DNA of 64,000 bases, from assembly GCA_900696525.1 (NCBI GenBank), contig CAADGL010000021.1:1-64000 (forward strand), given 5' to 3'. Origin of the DNA: an uncultured Planctomycetota bacterium. GTDB taxonomy: Bacteria > Planctomycetota > Phycisphaerae > UBA1845 > Fen-1342. A program made the position numbers and the translations under genes. Numbering within the stretch: position 1 is the stretch's first letter; each line of letters opens with the position of its first letter. Below are positions 9,981-18,380 of the stretch, piece by piece. The notes under the pieces are model-generated. The model was not told the origin of the DNA, did not search any database, and saw only the letters and a program-made list of their open reading frames with translations.

Positions 9981-11441
9981 CTAGCGGTACTCCGGCACCG
10001 CCGGCGGCCAGAACACCAGGTCGCCCTCCGCCCCCTCGCCGCGCACGCCGCCACCGTCCGCCTGGTCCTCGCCCAGGCTGTAGAGCACGAAGCCGGCGTC
10101 GCTGCGAACGTAACGCAGGCCCCGCCCGGTGAACGGGTCCTTCGGCAGGGAGATCAGCAGCCCCGGCGTCAGCGCGTCGAGCTTCTCCGGCCAGTCGCCG
10201 TGCTGGACGCGGAATTGGTGCAGCCCGATCAGCACGTCCAGCGCCGAGCGCCGCGCCTCGCGCGTCGCGCGCAAGACCCGGAAGTGCCCGGCGCTGAACG
10301 GGTCCAGGTCGCCGAGCAGCCGGCACACCGGATCCTGGCCGGCGAGCTGCCGCAATCGCTCGCCCAGCGCCGCGCGCTTCGGCAGCGCCCTGTGCAGCGG
10401 CTCGGCGGCCCAGGCGTCGTACGCCGCCTCCTGCTCCATGAACGCGCGCCAACTCGCCTCCGGCGTCGTCTTCAGCACCGCCGCGCGGAACGCATCAGGG
10501 CTTTCGAATGATGAGGGCTCGAACTTCAGGCCGGCCTGCTCGAGGCCGGAGCCCTTCGCGGTCCTGTGCAGCGCGAGGAAGCTTTCGATCTGCTCGGCCA
10601 GGTGCGGATGACGCAACGCGTCGCGCGCCCACTCATGATATTGCTCGATCAGATCGAGCATGTACAGCCGCTCCGCCCACGTCCTCTGGGCCCCGGACGC
10701 CGCCGGCAGCGCCTCCGCCGCCCGGCACGCCGCCTGCACCTGCTTGAGGCCGTCCGCGGACAGGTGCGGCAGCAGCGCGATCAACTGCTCGACGGTCAGG
10801 TCCTGGATCGACCCGGCCGTGACCTGCATCATCAACAGCGGGGCCGCGCGCAGGTGACCGGCGGTGTGCAGATTCCGGGCGCTTTCGAGCGCCGCCTCGT
10901 CCCAGCGGCCATCGACCGCCAGCCGCGCCGCCGCCAGCGCCCGCAGCCGCGCCAGGCGGCGGAACGCGACGACGCCGGCGGTCGGATCGACGTCGGCCAG
11001 GCGGCCGGTCTTCGACTCGTATGCACGATGCCAGCGCTGTCCCTGCGAGGCCTGGCGCAGCGCCGTCAGCGCGTCGGCGTTCACTTTCAGCCAGCGATCG
11101 ACGATCGCAATCCGCTCGCGCGGCCAGTCGAAGCGTACGCACAGCACGGAGTCGTTGTTGTCCAGCCAGCCGCCAGCCTCCCAATCCGCCTCCGCCCCCG
11201 CGCCGCCGAGACCGACGCCGAAGGCCTCCTTGTCGTGCGTCGCGCGGTACCTCTCGGCGGCGCGCTGGTAATGCCGATCGGTCTCGGCCCCGTCGCGCGA
11301 CTCAAACAGCCGGTTGATCGCGGCCAGCCGCTTGTCCGCCACGATCGTCGTCGGATCAGGCATGTCCTGTGCCGCGCGGACGTTGCTGACGATCGTCAAC
11401 ATCAACTTGAGAGCGACCATGGTTGCGGGAATCGCGCGCAC
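9981..11441 (-). CDS. Planctomycete-type hypothetical protein with GspG-like C-terminal motif
   Basis: A 486-residue protein that I cannot assign to a named family. The N-terminus has a short hydrophobic stretch ending AA that may be a signal peptide. The centre is helical and Ala/Leu/Arg-rich (FRRLARLRALAAARLAVDGR). The C-terminal 60 residues read LPKDPFTGRGLRYVRSDAGF then LYSLGEDQADGG, which resembles the C-terminal part of pseudopilin-like planctomycete proteins. The gene is bracketed by inverted copies of the same about 55-bp repeat (9813-9866 and 11481-11540), so the unit may have moved or been inserted as a block. There is no same-strand partner gene nearby. Confidence 0.65.
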   Translation of the reverse strand: MRAIPATMVALKLMLTIVSNVRAAQDMPDPTTIVADKRLAAINRLFESRDGAETDRHYQRAAERYRATHDKEAFGVGLGGAGAEADWEAGGWLDNNDSVLCVRFDWPRERIAIVDRWLKVNADALTALRQASQGQRWHRAYESKTGRLADVDPTAGVVAFRRLARLRALAAARLAVDGRWDEAALESARNLHTAGHLRAAPLLMMQVTAGSIQDLTVEQLIALLPHLSADGLKQVQAACRAAEALPAASGAQRTWAERLYMLDLIEQYHEWARDALRHPHLAEQIESFLALHRTAKGSGLEQAGLKFEPSSFESPDAFRAAVLKTTPEASWRAFMEQEAAYDAWAAEPLHRALPKRAALGERLRQLAGQDPVCRLLGDLDPFSAGHFRVLRATREARRSALDVLIGLHQFRVQHGDWPEKLDALTPGLLISLPKDPFTGRGLRYVRSDAGFVLYSLGEDQADGGGVRGEGAEGDLVFWPPAVPEYR

Positions 11442-11480
11442 CGAAAGGATCTCCGCCAGAACGCCCGCCCCCCGGCCCCA

Positions 11481-11540
11481 CGTCAGAGCCGGGCTGTTCC
11501 CCGCCCGGCCTCAAGACGGACACCTGAGGCTGTCTCATTC
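11481..11540. repeat. Inverted copy of the hairpin repeat flanking the 9981-11441 gene
   Basis: Read on the minus strand this segment (GAGACAGCCTC..., then GGCCGGGCGGGGAACAGCCC, then CTCTGACG) closely matches 9813-9866 on the plus strand. The two copies therefore face each other across one gene. Confidence 0.75.
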
Positions 11541-11619
11541 TGTGGTTCTGGCACTCATCGCGGTGATCCAACGGCCACGATTCGGCGGCTCAACAGATAA
11601 ACGCAGAAACCCGGGATAT

Positions 11620-11700
11620 ATTGCCCAGTGCCGTCTCCCCGTTAGCAGGTCCGTTCGTCCCGGACCCCACCGCCATTTCGAACTCGCGCCGGGTAAGTAA
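11620..11700 (-). pseudogene. Fragment duplicated from the adjacent propeller-protein remnant
   Basis: On the minus strand this encodes FEMAVGSGTNGPANGETALG before stopping. It matches FEIALGSGTNGSVNWARAVY, encoded at about 11915-11975. The two DNA copies share long runs around TTCGTCCCGGACCCCA. No start or continuing domain is present, so this looks like a broken duplicate. Confidence 0.45.
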
Positions 11701-11715
11701 ATCAGACGCCTCACG

Positions 11716-12042
11716 TCATTTCGACGCTGCCGTAAGCGCGAACTCCTTGCGGACTCGCAGCACCCGCAGATTGACCATGTCGGCCACGTAAATGTAGTCG
11801 TCGGTGCAGGCCACGCTGTTGGGAAAGCCCAGCGGGATGTCGCCAGTCGGAACCAGGTCGCCGGCCAACCCGCCCGCCGAGAGCAACGGGCCAAACTCTC
11901 GGACTCTCTCGTAAACAGCCCTCGCCCAGTTAACAGACCCGTTCGTCCCGGACCCCAGGGCGATTTCGAACCCCGGCGCAGGAAAACGCGCCGCAGCTCC
12001 GCGCAGGGCGTTGCTCCGTCGGCTGGAACATAAGCACATCAC
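11716..12042 (-). pseudogene. Probable C-terminal remnant of a beta-propeller (NHL-like) protein
   Basis: An open frame of 108 residues. The C-terminal part, GFPNSVACTDDYIYVADMVN followed by LRVLRVRKEF, looks like the last blade of an NHL or six-bladed propeller protein. The N-terminal 20 residues look non-native. The frame begins with a GTG that overlaps the TGA of the PEP-CTERM gene upstream (GTGA), so it could be translated by coupling, but a single blade cannot fold as a propeller. Most likely a truncated gene. Confidence 0.45.
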
Positions 12043-12725
12043 ACCGCGCGACGACGCCGGATCATCGCTAGTCCGCCCATGGCCAGCAGGCCCAGCGTCG
12101 CTGGCTCGGGCACCTGGACGATCTGAAAGCCGTTGAAGCCACCCCAGGCCCCGTTCCAGACGCCTACGTTAATCACCACGTCGGTGGGCTGAGTCAATGT
12201 CACCGTGTGCAACGCATAGGTCAGGCCCAACTGATGCGAGCCGGGCCAGGTGCCGCCGCCAAGCAACTGGAACCCCTCCGGAGCACCGATGATGTCGACC
12301 CAGGAATTGGCGCTGTCGGGGGCGAATGAATAGCTGTAAAACTGATACGTTCCGATCGGCAGGCCTTGGACAACGAAGGGCATTGACCCTGATGGTGTCC
12401 AAGTCATGAAGTCGTCAAGCAGGGCTTCGTCGTCCCCGGATGTTCCGGGGTGATCGAAGGTAGCAGGCCAAGTTGCAAAGGGGGTAAGCAACTCCACACC
12501 GGTGAGATTGCCGCCGATATCCGCCAGCATCTGGGGCGAGCCACCCACAAAGTTCCAATATCCCGGCTGGCTGGCTGCACCACCGTACGAATTGGAAGGT
12601 GTCGCCCCGCCACCAAGGTCGATGTTGAAACTCTGTGCCTGCGCCAGTGGCGTAGCCGAGGCCAACGCGACAGTGACCGGAAACAAGCCGATCCAAGTGC
12701 GAGGGGACCATGTGATGCCGTTCAT
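12039..12725 (-). CDS. PEP-CTERM sorting-domain protein
   Basis: A 228-residue exported protein. An N-terminal signal peptide (LFPVTVALASATPLAQAQS) is followed by a beta-rich domain with aromatic and Gly residues (WNFVGG, YQFYSYSFAPDSANSWVDI) that resembles small carbohydrate-binding-like PEP-CTERM ectodomains. The C-terminus has the complete sorting tripartite tail: VPEP, a hydrophobic span (ATLGLLAMGGLAMI) and RRRR. In other bacteria such tails are recognised by exosortase and link the protein to exopolysaccharide export; no exosortase gene is in this window. GGAAGG precedes the ATG at 12725. A truncated PEP-CTERM tail lies immediately upstream (12743-12790). Confidence 0.85.
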   Translation of the reverse strand: MNGITWSPRTWIGLFPVTVALASATPLAQAQSFNIDLGGGATPSNSYGGAASQPGYWNFVGGSPQMLADIGGNLTGVELLTPFATWPATFDHPGTSGDDEALLDDFMTWTPSGSMPFVVQGLPIGTYQFYSYSFAPDSANSWVDIIGAPEGFQLLGGGTWPGSHQLGLTYALHTVTLTQPTDVVINVGVWNGAWGGFNGFQIVQVPEPATLGLLAMGGLAMIRRRRAV

Positions 12726-12742
12726 GATTCACTCCTTCCTGA

Positions 12743-12798
12743 CATTCCGCGCCGGCGTCGGATCAGCAGCGCCAGCCCGCCTAAGCCGGGATTATTCA
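12743..12798 (-). pseudogene. PEP-CTERM tail remnant joined to a short dispersed repeat
   Basis: The minus strand encodes NNPGLGGLALLIRRRRGMS, which has the hydrophobic span and Arg cluster of a PEP-CTERM tail but no VPEP and no upstream domain. Its left part is the repeat GTGAATAATCCCGGCT, whose near-identical copy lies at 13443-13458. It ends just upstream of the intact PEP-CTERM gene. Confidence 0.5.
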
Positions 12799-12979
12799 CG
12801 ATCCCGATGCTGATAGGACAACGAGCTGCGGCGGGGGCATTCAAGGTCGAGATCGGGCGCTGATGGGCGGCGCCAGGCCCGTCGGGCCGCCTTGCAGTGA
12901 CACCGCCCCCCACCCCCACAGGCCCGACCGGCTCGGGAAGGTGACGTCGGCGGGCTGGTGAGCCGACCGGGTCGGGTTG

Positions 12980-13315
12980 TCAGGGGAGTGACTCACGCAG
13001 CACGAGGCACAGGTTCGCATGTGCGGGCGGGGCCACCCAGCGCCGCCGCCGGGGGCGACGCCGGCCCCACGCGTCCGCCCGCCACCAGCGCGCGATTCGA
13101 TCCAGCAGCCGGTCCCACAGCACGCCGGCCGCGCGGGCCACGTCCACGAGCACCCGCCGGCCGTGTTCCACCACCCGCGCGCCGGCTTTCAGCACCGTTT
13201 GCTGCACGCGCTTCAGATCCCACCCGCAGCCCGACGCATCTTCCAATTCGCCGCGCAGCATCCCGGCCAGGTTGAACGCCAGCAGCTTCAAGAGCAGACT
13301 GGCCTCATTGGCTGA
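12980..13315 (-). pseudogene. Transposase C-terminal remnant (IS1380-like DDE)
   Basis: About 110 residues that read as the last part of a DDE transposase: NEASLLLKLLAFNLAGMLRG, then WDLKRVQQTVLKAGARVVEH and a basic, Trp-containing end. The pattern of a helix-rich tail with LKxGARVVxHxRR resembles IS1380-type transposases. The N-terminal catalytic part with the DDE residues is missing, and the sequence upstream (13316-13440) is not recognisably coding. The short repeat GTGAATAATCC lies inverted on either side (12783-12798 and 13443-13458). The family assignment is from memory and tentative. Confidence 0.55.
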
Positions 13316-13442
13316 CCGGCCCGACCGGCCCGTCCCTGGCCTTCACCCATGAGGTGCTGCTCCAGTTCCGTGGGTCACGCGTCTCTGCACGCATGTTCTA
13401 CGCAGCAGAACGGCCCTGGTTGGCAGCAACGCTCATGAAGCT

Positions 13443-13502
13443 GGTGAATAATCCGGGCTCATAACCCGATCCGAGCCGCGCCCGTCAGGAAGCGGTTGCG
13501 AC
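13443..13502. repeat. Two adjoining dispersed repeats
   Basis: GTGAATAATCCGGGCT (13443-13458) is the inverted partner of 12783-12798 with one mismatch. Directly after it, GATCCGAGCCGCGCCCG and AGCGGTTGCGAC (13468-13502) match a second copy at 27834-27895. The rest of the gap (13316-13605) shows nothing I can support. Confidence 0.65.
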
Positions 13503-13605
13503 GGAAGGCCTGCGGTTTCCGAGCCTTCTGAATAGCGGCTCCGCCAAGTACACCGGCGATCCATGCCGGGCGTTGCACAGGCTAACAACCGGTGCCACAC
13601 CAACC

Positions 13606-15669
13606 TCACCCGCCGAGGATGCCGCGCTTGAGCGCCTCGAACAGTTCCGGCCCCTCGCCCCAGAGAATCAGGATGACCCCCATCAGCGACCCGCCCGCGA
13701 TCAGGCCCGACGCGACCGGGAACGTGTATTCCTCGGAAGCCTTGGGGGACTTTCGGGTGAAGATGTAGCCGATGACCGAACCGAGGAAGAAATCCAGGGC
13801 GTTGGTCCAGGGGAAGACCCACGACAGCCCCAGACCCGCCGCCGACGGCATGTACTTCGCCTGGCGAGGGAAGATCAGGCCCAGGATCGGCAGAATCAGC
13901 CCGACCGCACCGCCGATCGCGATCCCCCACAGCTTGACCGGGTGCAGGTTCTGCAAGCCGCCGCCCATCGCCTCGGCGACGCCCTTCCACGTCAGGGCGG
14001 CGGGCGCGGGAAAGCGTTCGGTGCCGAGGATGGAGGGGTCTCGCACGAGCAGCGTAAAGGCCAGCACGGTGACGACCGTGCCGATGAAGATGCCGCAGAA
14101 CTGGGCAATGAACTGCTTACGCGGGTGGGCCCCGAGCAGGTAGCCGCTCTTGAGGTCGGTCAGCAGGTCGGCGGACGAGCCGGCGGCCCCGGCGGTGATG
14201 TTCGCCGCCATGAGGTTGACGTTCATGGCGGTCAGGTCGCCTGCGACCTTTGCCGGATGCACGATTCCGAAGGTGAGCTGGGTGATCTTGCCCATGGCGC
14301 CGACGGGGGTGGTATCGGTCTCGCCGGTGACGCGGCAGGCGACCAGCGCCAGGGCGAAGGAGAGGACGACGGCCAGCAGGCTCTGCCAGAAGGGCATTCC
14401 GAAGCTGTAGTGCGCCAGCGCGGACAGCGCCAGCAGCGCGATCAATTGACCGCCGACGAACCAGGAGGCGGGGGTCTCGATCGCCTCCATCTGCTGCTCG
14501 ACGGTGCGCAGCTCGGCGCCGCAGTTGGCACAGAAGCGGCATCCGGGGGGGGTGTCGCCCCGGCCGCAGACCGCGCAGGGCTCGCTGGCGCTCCTGCGGC
14601 TGGCGGCGGGGAAGAACATGCGGCCCAGGCCGCTGAAGGCGCGCAGGGCGCTGCGCCACTGCAACCCGAACGACAGCAGGCCCGACGTGACCATGCACGC
14701 CGTCCCGGCCCAGAGCGACCACTGCACGTTGCCCGAGAAGCTGTTTCTCTCGATCAGGCCGTAGGAATGCACGATCGGGATGTACACCATCCAGCACAGC
14801 ACGGCGCCGAGCATCATGCTCGAGCAGACGCGCAGGCCGGTGATCGCCCCTGCCGCCAGGAAGATCGGATCCAGCGACAGAAAGACCGTCCGCCCGGCCC
14901 ACAGCCCGCCCAGCGCCTTGTCCCAGGCCCCGTTCATCATCCCGAACCAGTGGTCCAGTTGTACCGCCTTCAGCGGCGCCCACATCAGCGACAGCCCCTC
15001 CCACCACAGCTTGTGCACGCCCGCGATCAGCCCCGCGACGCCCAGCGCCTTCGCCGAGCGCATGCCGGCTGAGCCCGTCGAATGCAGCGCCGTCAGCGTC
15101 TCGGCCGCCGCTACCCCGCTCGGAAAGCGGAGCTGATCGACGTTGATCATCTGCCGCTTCATCGGCACCGCCATCGTCACGCCCAGCACCGCCAGGAAGA
15201 ACACCCACGCCAGCATCGTCCACAGCGGCAGGTGATGCCCGTTCAGCATCACGTACGCCGCGAACGCCGAGATCAGCGTCCCGCCCGTCGAATAGCCGGC
15301 GGAGCTGGCGGTCGACTGCATGCAGTTGTTCTCGAGGATCGTCATCGGTGTGCGGACCAGGCCGATCGCGTGGAACGTCGTCCAGATCGCGTAGGACAGG
15401 ATGCACGCGGTGATCGCCACCCCGAACGCCCAGCCCGCCTTCAGCCCGATGTACAGGTTCGTCAGCGACAGGACGCCGCCCAGCAGCGACCCCATGATCA
15501 CCGCCCGGAACGTGAGCTGCCACATCCGGTCCCCGCGCCCGACGTAGCACTGCTCGTACCACTGCCGCTCGATCTCGGCCGGCGTGCCCTTGAAACCGTG
15601 AATCGGCAGCTTGTACTCCGGGTGCGGCCCCGCCTCTCCGGCATGATCGACGTGCGTCGAATCCGACAT
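13606..15669 (-). CDS. OPT-family oligopeptide transporter with inserted zinc ribbon
   Basis: A 687-residue inner-membrane protein of the OPT family, which imports oligopeptides or metal chelates. Family features include SLTNLYIGLKAGWAFGVAIT at 68-87, ENNCMQSTASSAGYSTGGTL at 113-132 and RFPSGVAAAETLTALH at 181-196. Around a dozen or more hydrophobic spans are visible. The odd part is a hydrophilic segment at residues 356-395 holding CAVC and CRFCANC (Cys365, 368, 377, 380, 383), a zinc-ribbon or rubredoxin-like knuckle in a loop between spans. GGAGG lies 6 nt before the ATG at 15669, and this start removes 68 non-homologous residues. No peptidase or metal genes flank it. Confidence 0.9.
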   Translation of the reverse strand: MSDSTHVDHAGEAGPHPEYKLPIHGFKGTPAEIERQWYEQCYVGRGDRMWQLTFRAVIMGSLLGGVLSLTNLYIGLKAGWAFGVAITACILSYAIWTTFHAIGLVRTPMTILENNCMQSTASSAGYSTGGTLISAFAAYVMLNGHHLPLWTMLAWVFFLAVLGVTMAVPMKRQMINVDQLRFPSGVAAAETLTALHSTGSAGMRSAKALGVAGLIAGVHKLWWEGLSLMWAPLKAVQLDHWFGMMNGAWDKALGGLWAGRTVFLSLDPIFLAAGAITGLRVCSSMMLGAVLCWMVYIPIVHSYGLIERNSFSGNVQWSLWAGTACMVTSGLLSFGLQWRSALRAFSGLGRMFFPAASRRSASEPCAVCGRGDTPPGCRFCANCGAELRTVEQQMEAIETPASWFVGGQLIALLALSALAHYSFGMPFWQSLLAVVLSFALALVACRVTGETDTTPVGAMGKITQLTFGIVHPAKVAGDLTAMNVNLMAANITAGAAGSSADLLTDLKSGYLLGAHPRKQFIAQFCGIFIGTVVTVLAFTLLVRDPSILGTERFPAPAALTWKGVAEAMGGGLQNLHPVKLWGIAIGGAVGLILPILGLIFPRQAKYMPSAAGLGLSWVFPWTNALDFFLGSVIGYIFTRKSPKASEEYTFPVASGLIAGGSLMGVILILWGEGPELFEALKRGILGG

Positions 15670-15810
15670 GAAGTGCCTCCAGCGCGCCTCCCGTGCTCGC
15701 CGACCTCTCGCGGATTGGCGTCGCCCGGGGCGCGGAGCCGGCATTCTACAGACAGGCGGCGCCCGCTGCACAGCATGGGCGCTCCTTCGGCACGAACACG
15801 GCGGACCGCG

Positions 15811-15842
15811 CGCGTCAGAGCCGGGCTGTCCCCAGCCCGGCC
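15811..15842. repeat. Dispersed hairpin repeat copy
   Basis: GAGCCGGGCTGTCCCCAGCCC within this segment is a perfect stem (GGGCTG and CAGCCC) matching the cluster at 9840-9947. It lies in the divergent gap between the OPT transporter and a kinase gene. Confidence 0.75.
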
Positions 15843-15925
15843 CAGGGCCACCGCTGACACGGCAGTGACACACGCCCCCATTCGCCCGCGCCGAGTTTCC
15901 GTTAAACTATCGCCGCCGAGAACCC

Positions 15926-18226
15926 TTGGTCAGCCTCCAGCGCAACCCGCCTACGGAGTTTCAGGCCTTGGCATCCGGACAGGGACACGACGAGACGCGG
16001 CGCCAAGGCCCAGGGGCGGACGAGCCGACGCGCCCCCAGCTTCGATCGCCGTCGACGCCCAAGCCCCGCCAGAGCGCGAAGTACGCGCTGGAGCGCGAGC
16101 TCGGCCGCGGCGGGATGGGCGTGGTGCACCTGGCGCGCGACCTGCAACTCAACCGCCCGGTCGCGCTCAAGGTGCTCACCGACCCGCTCGCCGACGACGG
16201 CGAGATGCGCGCCCGCTTCGAGCGCGAGGCCCGTGCCGCGGCGCGGCTGAATCATCCAAACATCGCGACGATCTACGAGTTCGGCGACCAGGACCGGCAG
16301 TGCTACATCGCGATGGAGTACGTTCCGGGGCGGACGCTGCGCGAGGTGCTGAGCGCCGAGCCCGTGCAGTCGATCCCGCACATCATCGAGCTCGCGGTCC
16401 AGATCGCAGAGGCGCTCGCCGCCGCGCACGCCGCCGGTCTCGTCCACCGCGACCTGAAACCTCAGAACGTGATGCTCACGCCCGAGGGGCGCGTGAAGGT
16501 TCTGGATTTCGGCGTGGCGAGCGTACTGGAGGTCGAGCGCGACCGGTGGCCGGCGACGACCGCGGAGACTCTGACGCGGCTGACCCAGGCCCACAACCTG
16601 GTCGGAACGCCGGCGTACATGGCGCCGGAGCAGGTGCGCGGCGAGCCGGTGGACGCGCGGGCGGACATTTTCTCGCTCGGCGTCGTGCTGTACGAGCTGC
16701 TGGCCGGGCGGCGCCCTTTCGAGGCGCAGAACATGGCCGACCTGCTGAGCAGCATCCTGCGCGACGCGCCACGGCCGCTGGGCGAGCTGCGGAGCGATGT
16801 GCCGCGCGAGCTGGAGCGCGTCGTCACCCGCTGCCTCGAAAAGGACCGTAGCCAACGCTTCTCCGCGGCGACCGAGCTGCTGTCGGCCCTGAAGGCCGCC
16901 GGGTCCGCCGCGGCGGCGCCCGGCGCCGGTCGCGAGCCGCCCTCGGTGGCGGTGCTGCCGTTCGCGAATCTGAGCCCGGACCCGGAGAACGAATTCTTCG
17001 CGGAGGGCATCGCCGAAGAGATCATCAACGCGCTGTGCCGCGTGGAGGCCCTGCGCGTGGCGTCGCGCACGTCGGCGTTCGCTTACAAGGGCCGCAACGA
17101 GGACGTGCGGGCGATCGGCCGGCAGCTCGGGGTCGGCTGCATCGTCGAGGGCAGCGTGCGCAAGGCCGGCTCGCGGCTGCGCATCACCGCGCAGCTCATC
17201 GACGTCGCGTCGGGCTACCACCTGTGGTCGGAGCGCTACGACCGCGAGATGGCGGACGTCTTCGCCATCCAGGACGAGATCGCCCTGAGCATCACGCAGG
17301 CGCTCCGGGTCGTGCTCAGCGACCGCGAGCAGCGCGCCCTCGCAAAGCCGCCGACCGCCGACGTCCGCGCCTACGAGCTGTACCTCAAGGGCCGCCAGTA
17401 CGCCCATGACTACAAGCGCCGCGGCTGGGAATTCGCCCGCGGCCTGTTCCGCGAGGCGGCCGCGATCGACCCCTCCTACGTCCAGGCCCAGGCCGGCATC
17501 GCCGAGTGCTGCGCCCTGCTGTACCGCATCGGCGTCGATCCGCAGGCGAACCTGGCCGAGGCCGAGCGCTGTAGCCGCCGGGCCAAGGACCTGGCGCCGG
17601 ACTCGGCGGAGGCGCACGTGTCCCGCGGCATGGTGCTGCACCTGCTGGGCGACGAAGACGGCGCGCGGCAGGAGTTCGAGACCGCGATCACACTCGACCC
17701 GCGGCTGCACAGCGCGTGGTTCCAGTACGGCGAGGCCTGCCACGAGTGGGGCGACCTGGAGCGGGCGGCGGAGCTGTTCAAGCGCGCCGCGCAGGTGCGG
17801 CCGGAGGACTACCAGGCCCCGATCCAGCTTGCGCTGATCTACCGCGCCCTGGGCCGCAGGGCCGAATCGCTCGAGTACAACCGGCTCGGGCTCGAGCTGA
17901 TCCGCAAGCACCTGAGCGTCAACCCGGAGTACGGCCGGGCCATCTGCTGCGGCGCCGTCGCCTGGGCGCGCGTCGGCGATCATCAGCAGGCCCTGCAATG
18001 GATCGAGCGCGCCGCGGCCATCGACCCCGACGAGCCGCACGTGATCTACGACGCCGCCTGCATCCACGCCGTGCTCGGCGACACCGAGCGCGCCCTGCAC
18101 TATCTCGAGCGCGTCATCGACAGCGGCTGGGGCTATCGCGGCTGGATCGAGACCGACCCGGACCTGGCCCCGCTGCGCGACGATCCGCGTTTTGTCGCGC
18201 TGCTGGCCCGCATTCCCAGCGCCTGA
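15926..18226 (+). CDS. Ser/Thr protein kinase with TolB-like (FlgO) and TPR domains
   Basis: A 766-residue protein. Residues about 53-310 form a Hanks-type kinase: glycine loop GRGGMG, ATP lysine Lys82 in ALKVL, catalytic HRDLKPQN (His174-Asp176), DFG at Asp194, and GTPAYMAPE in the activation segment. Residues about 335-460 are the TolB-like N-terminal/FlgO domain (VAVLPFANLSPDPENEFFAE, then GCIVEGSVRKAG), usually found with adenylate-cyclase-like regulators. Residues 480-740 are TPR repeats. There is no membrane span, so it is a cytosolic signalling protein. The start is uncertain: TTG 15926 or TTG 15968, the latter with GGAG 9 nt upstream. Its targets are unknown. Confidence 0.9.
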   Translation: MVSLQRNPPTEFQALASGQGHDETRRQGPGADEPTRPQLRSPSTPKPRQSAKYALERELGRGGMGVVHLARDLQLNRPVALKVLTDPLADDGEMRARFEREARAAARLNHPNIATIYEFGDQDRQCYIAMEYVPGRTLREVLSAEPVQSIPHIIELAVQIAEALAAAHAAGLVHRDLKPQNVMLTPEGRVKVLDFGVASVLEVERDRWPATTAETLTRLTQAHNLVGTPAYMAPEQVRGEPVDARADIFSLGVVLYELLAGRRPFEAQNMADLLSSILRDAPRPLGELRSDVPRELERVVTRCLEKDRSQRFSAATELLSALKAAGSAAAAPGAGREPPSVAVLPFANLSPDPENEFFAEGIAEEIINALCRVEALRVASRTSAFAYKGRNEDVRAIGRQLGVGCIVEGSVRKAGSRLRITAQLIDVASGYHLWSERYDREMADVFAIQDEIALSITQALRVVLSDREQRALAKPPTADVRAYELYLKGRQYAHDYKRRGWEFARGLFREAAAIDPSYVQAQAGIAECCALLYRIGVDPQANLAEAERCSRRAKDLAPDSAEAHVSRGMVLHLLGDEDGARQEFETAITLDPRLHSAWFQYGEACHEWGDLERAAELFKRAAQVRPEDYQAPIQLALIYRALGRRAESLEYNRLGLELIRKHLSVNPEYGRAICCGAVAWARVGDHQQALQWIERAAAIDPDEPHVIYDAACIHAVLGDTERALHYLERVIDSGWGYRGWIETDPDLAPLRDDPRFVALLARIPSA

Positions 18227-18258
18227 CACGCGCCACGAGCCGCGCCCGAGGCGCTACC

Positions 18259-18362
18259 AGCCGCGAGCGCCGGCGAGTCGCGGCACGAACACCGCATGAT
18301 GCCAGCGAGCAACGGGCGCCGTGCTGGCGAGCGGCCACGCCACTCGCTGGCGCTCGCGGCTC
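18259..18362. repeat. Inverted pair of REP-like elements
   Basis: AGCCGCGAGCGCCGGCGAGT (from 18259) and, inverted, CACTCGCTGGCGCTCGCGGC (18341-18360) lie in the gap between convergent genes. They could fold into a long hairpin and so end transcription from both sides. The core is the same as the 30-bp array at the left edge. Confidence 0.75.
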
Positions 18363-18380
18363 ATCTCACGTCGCGCCGCG

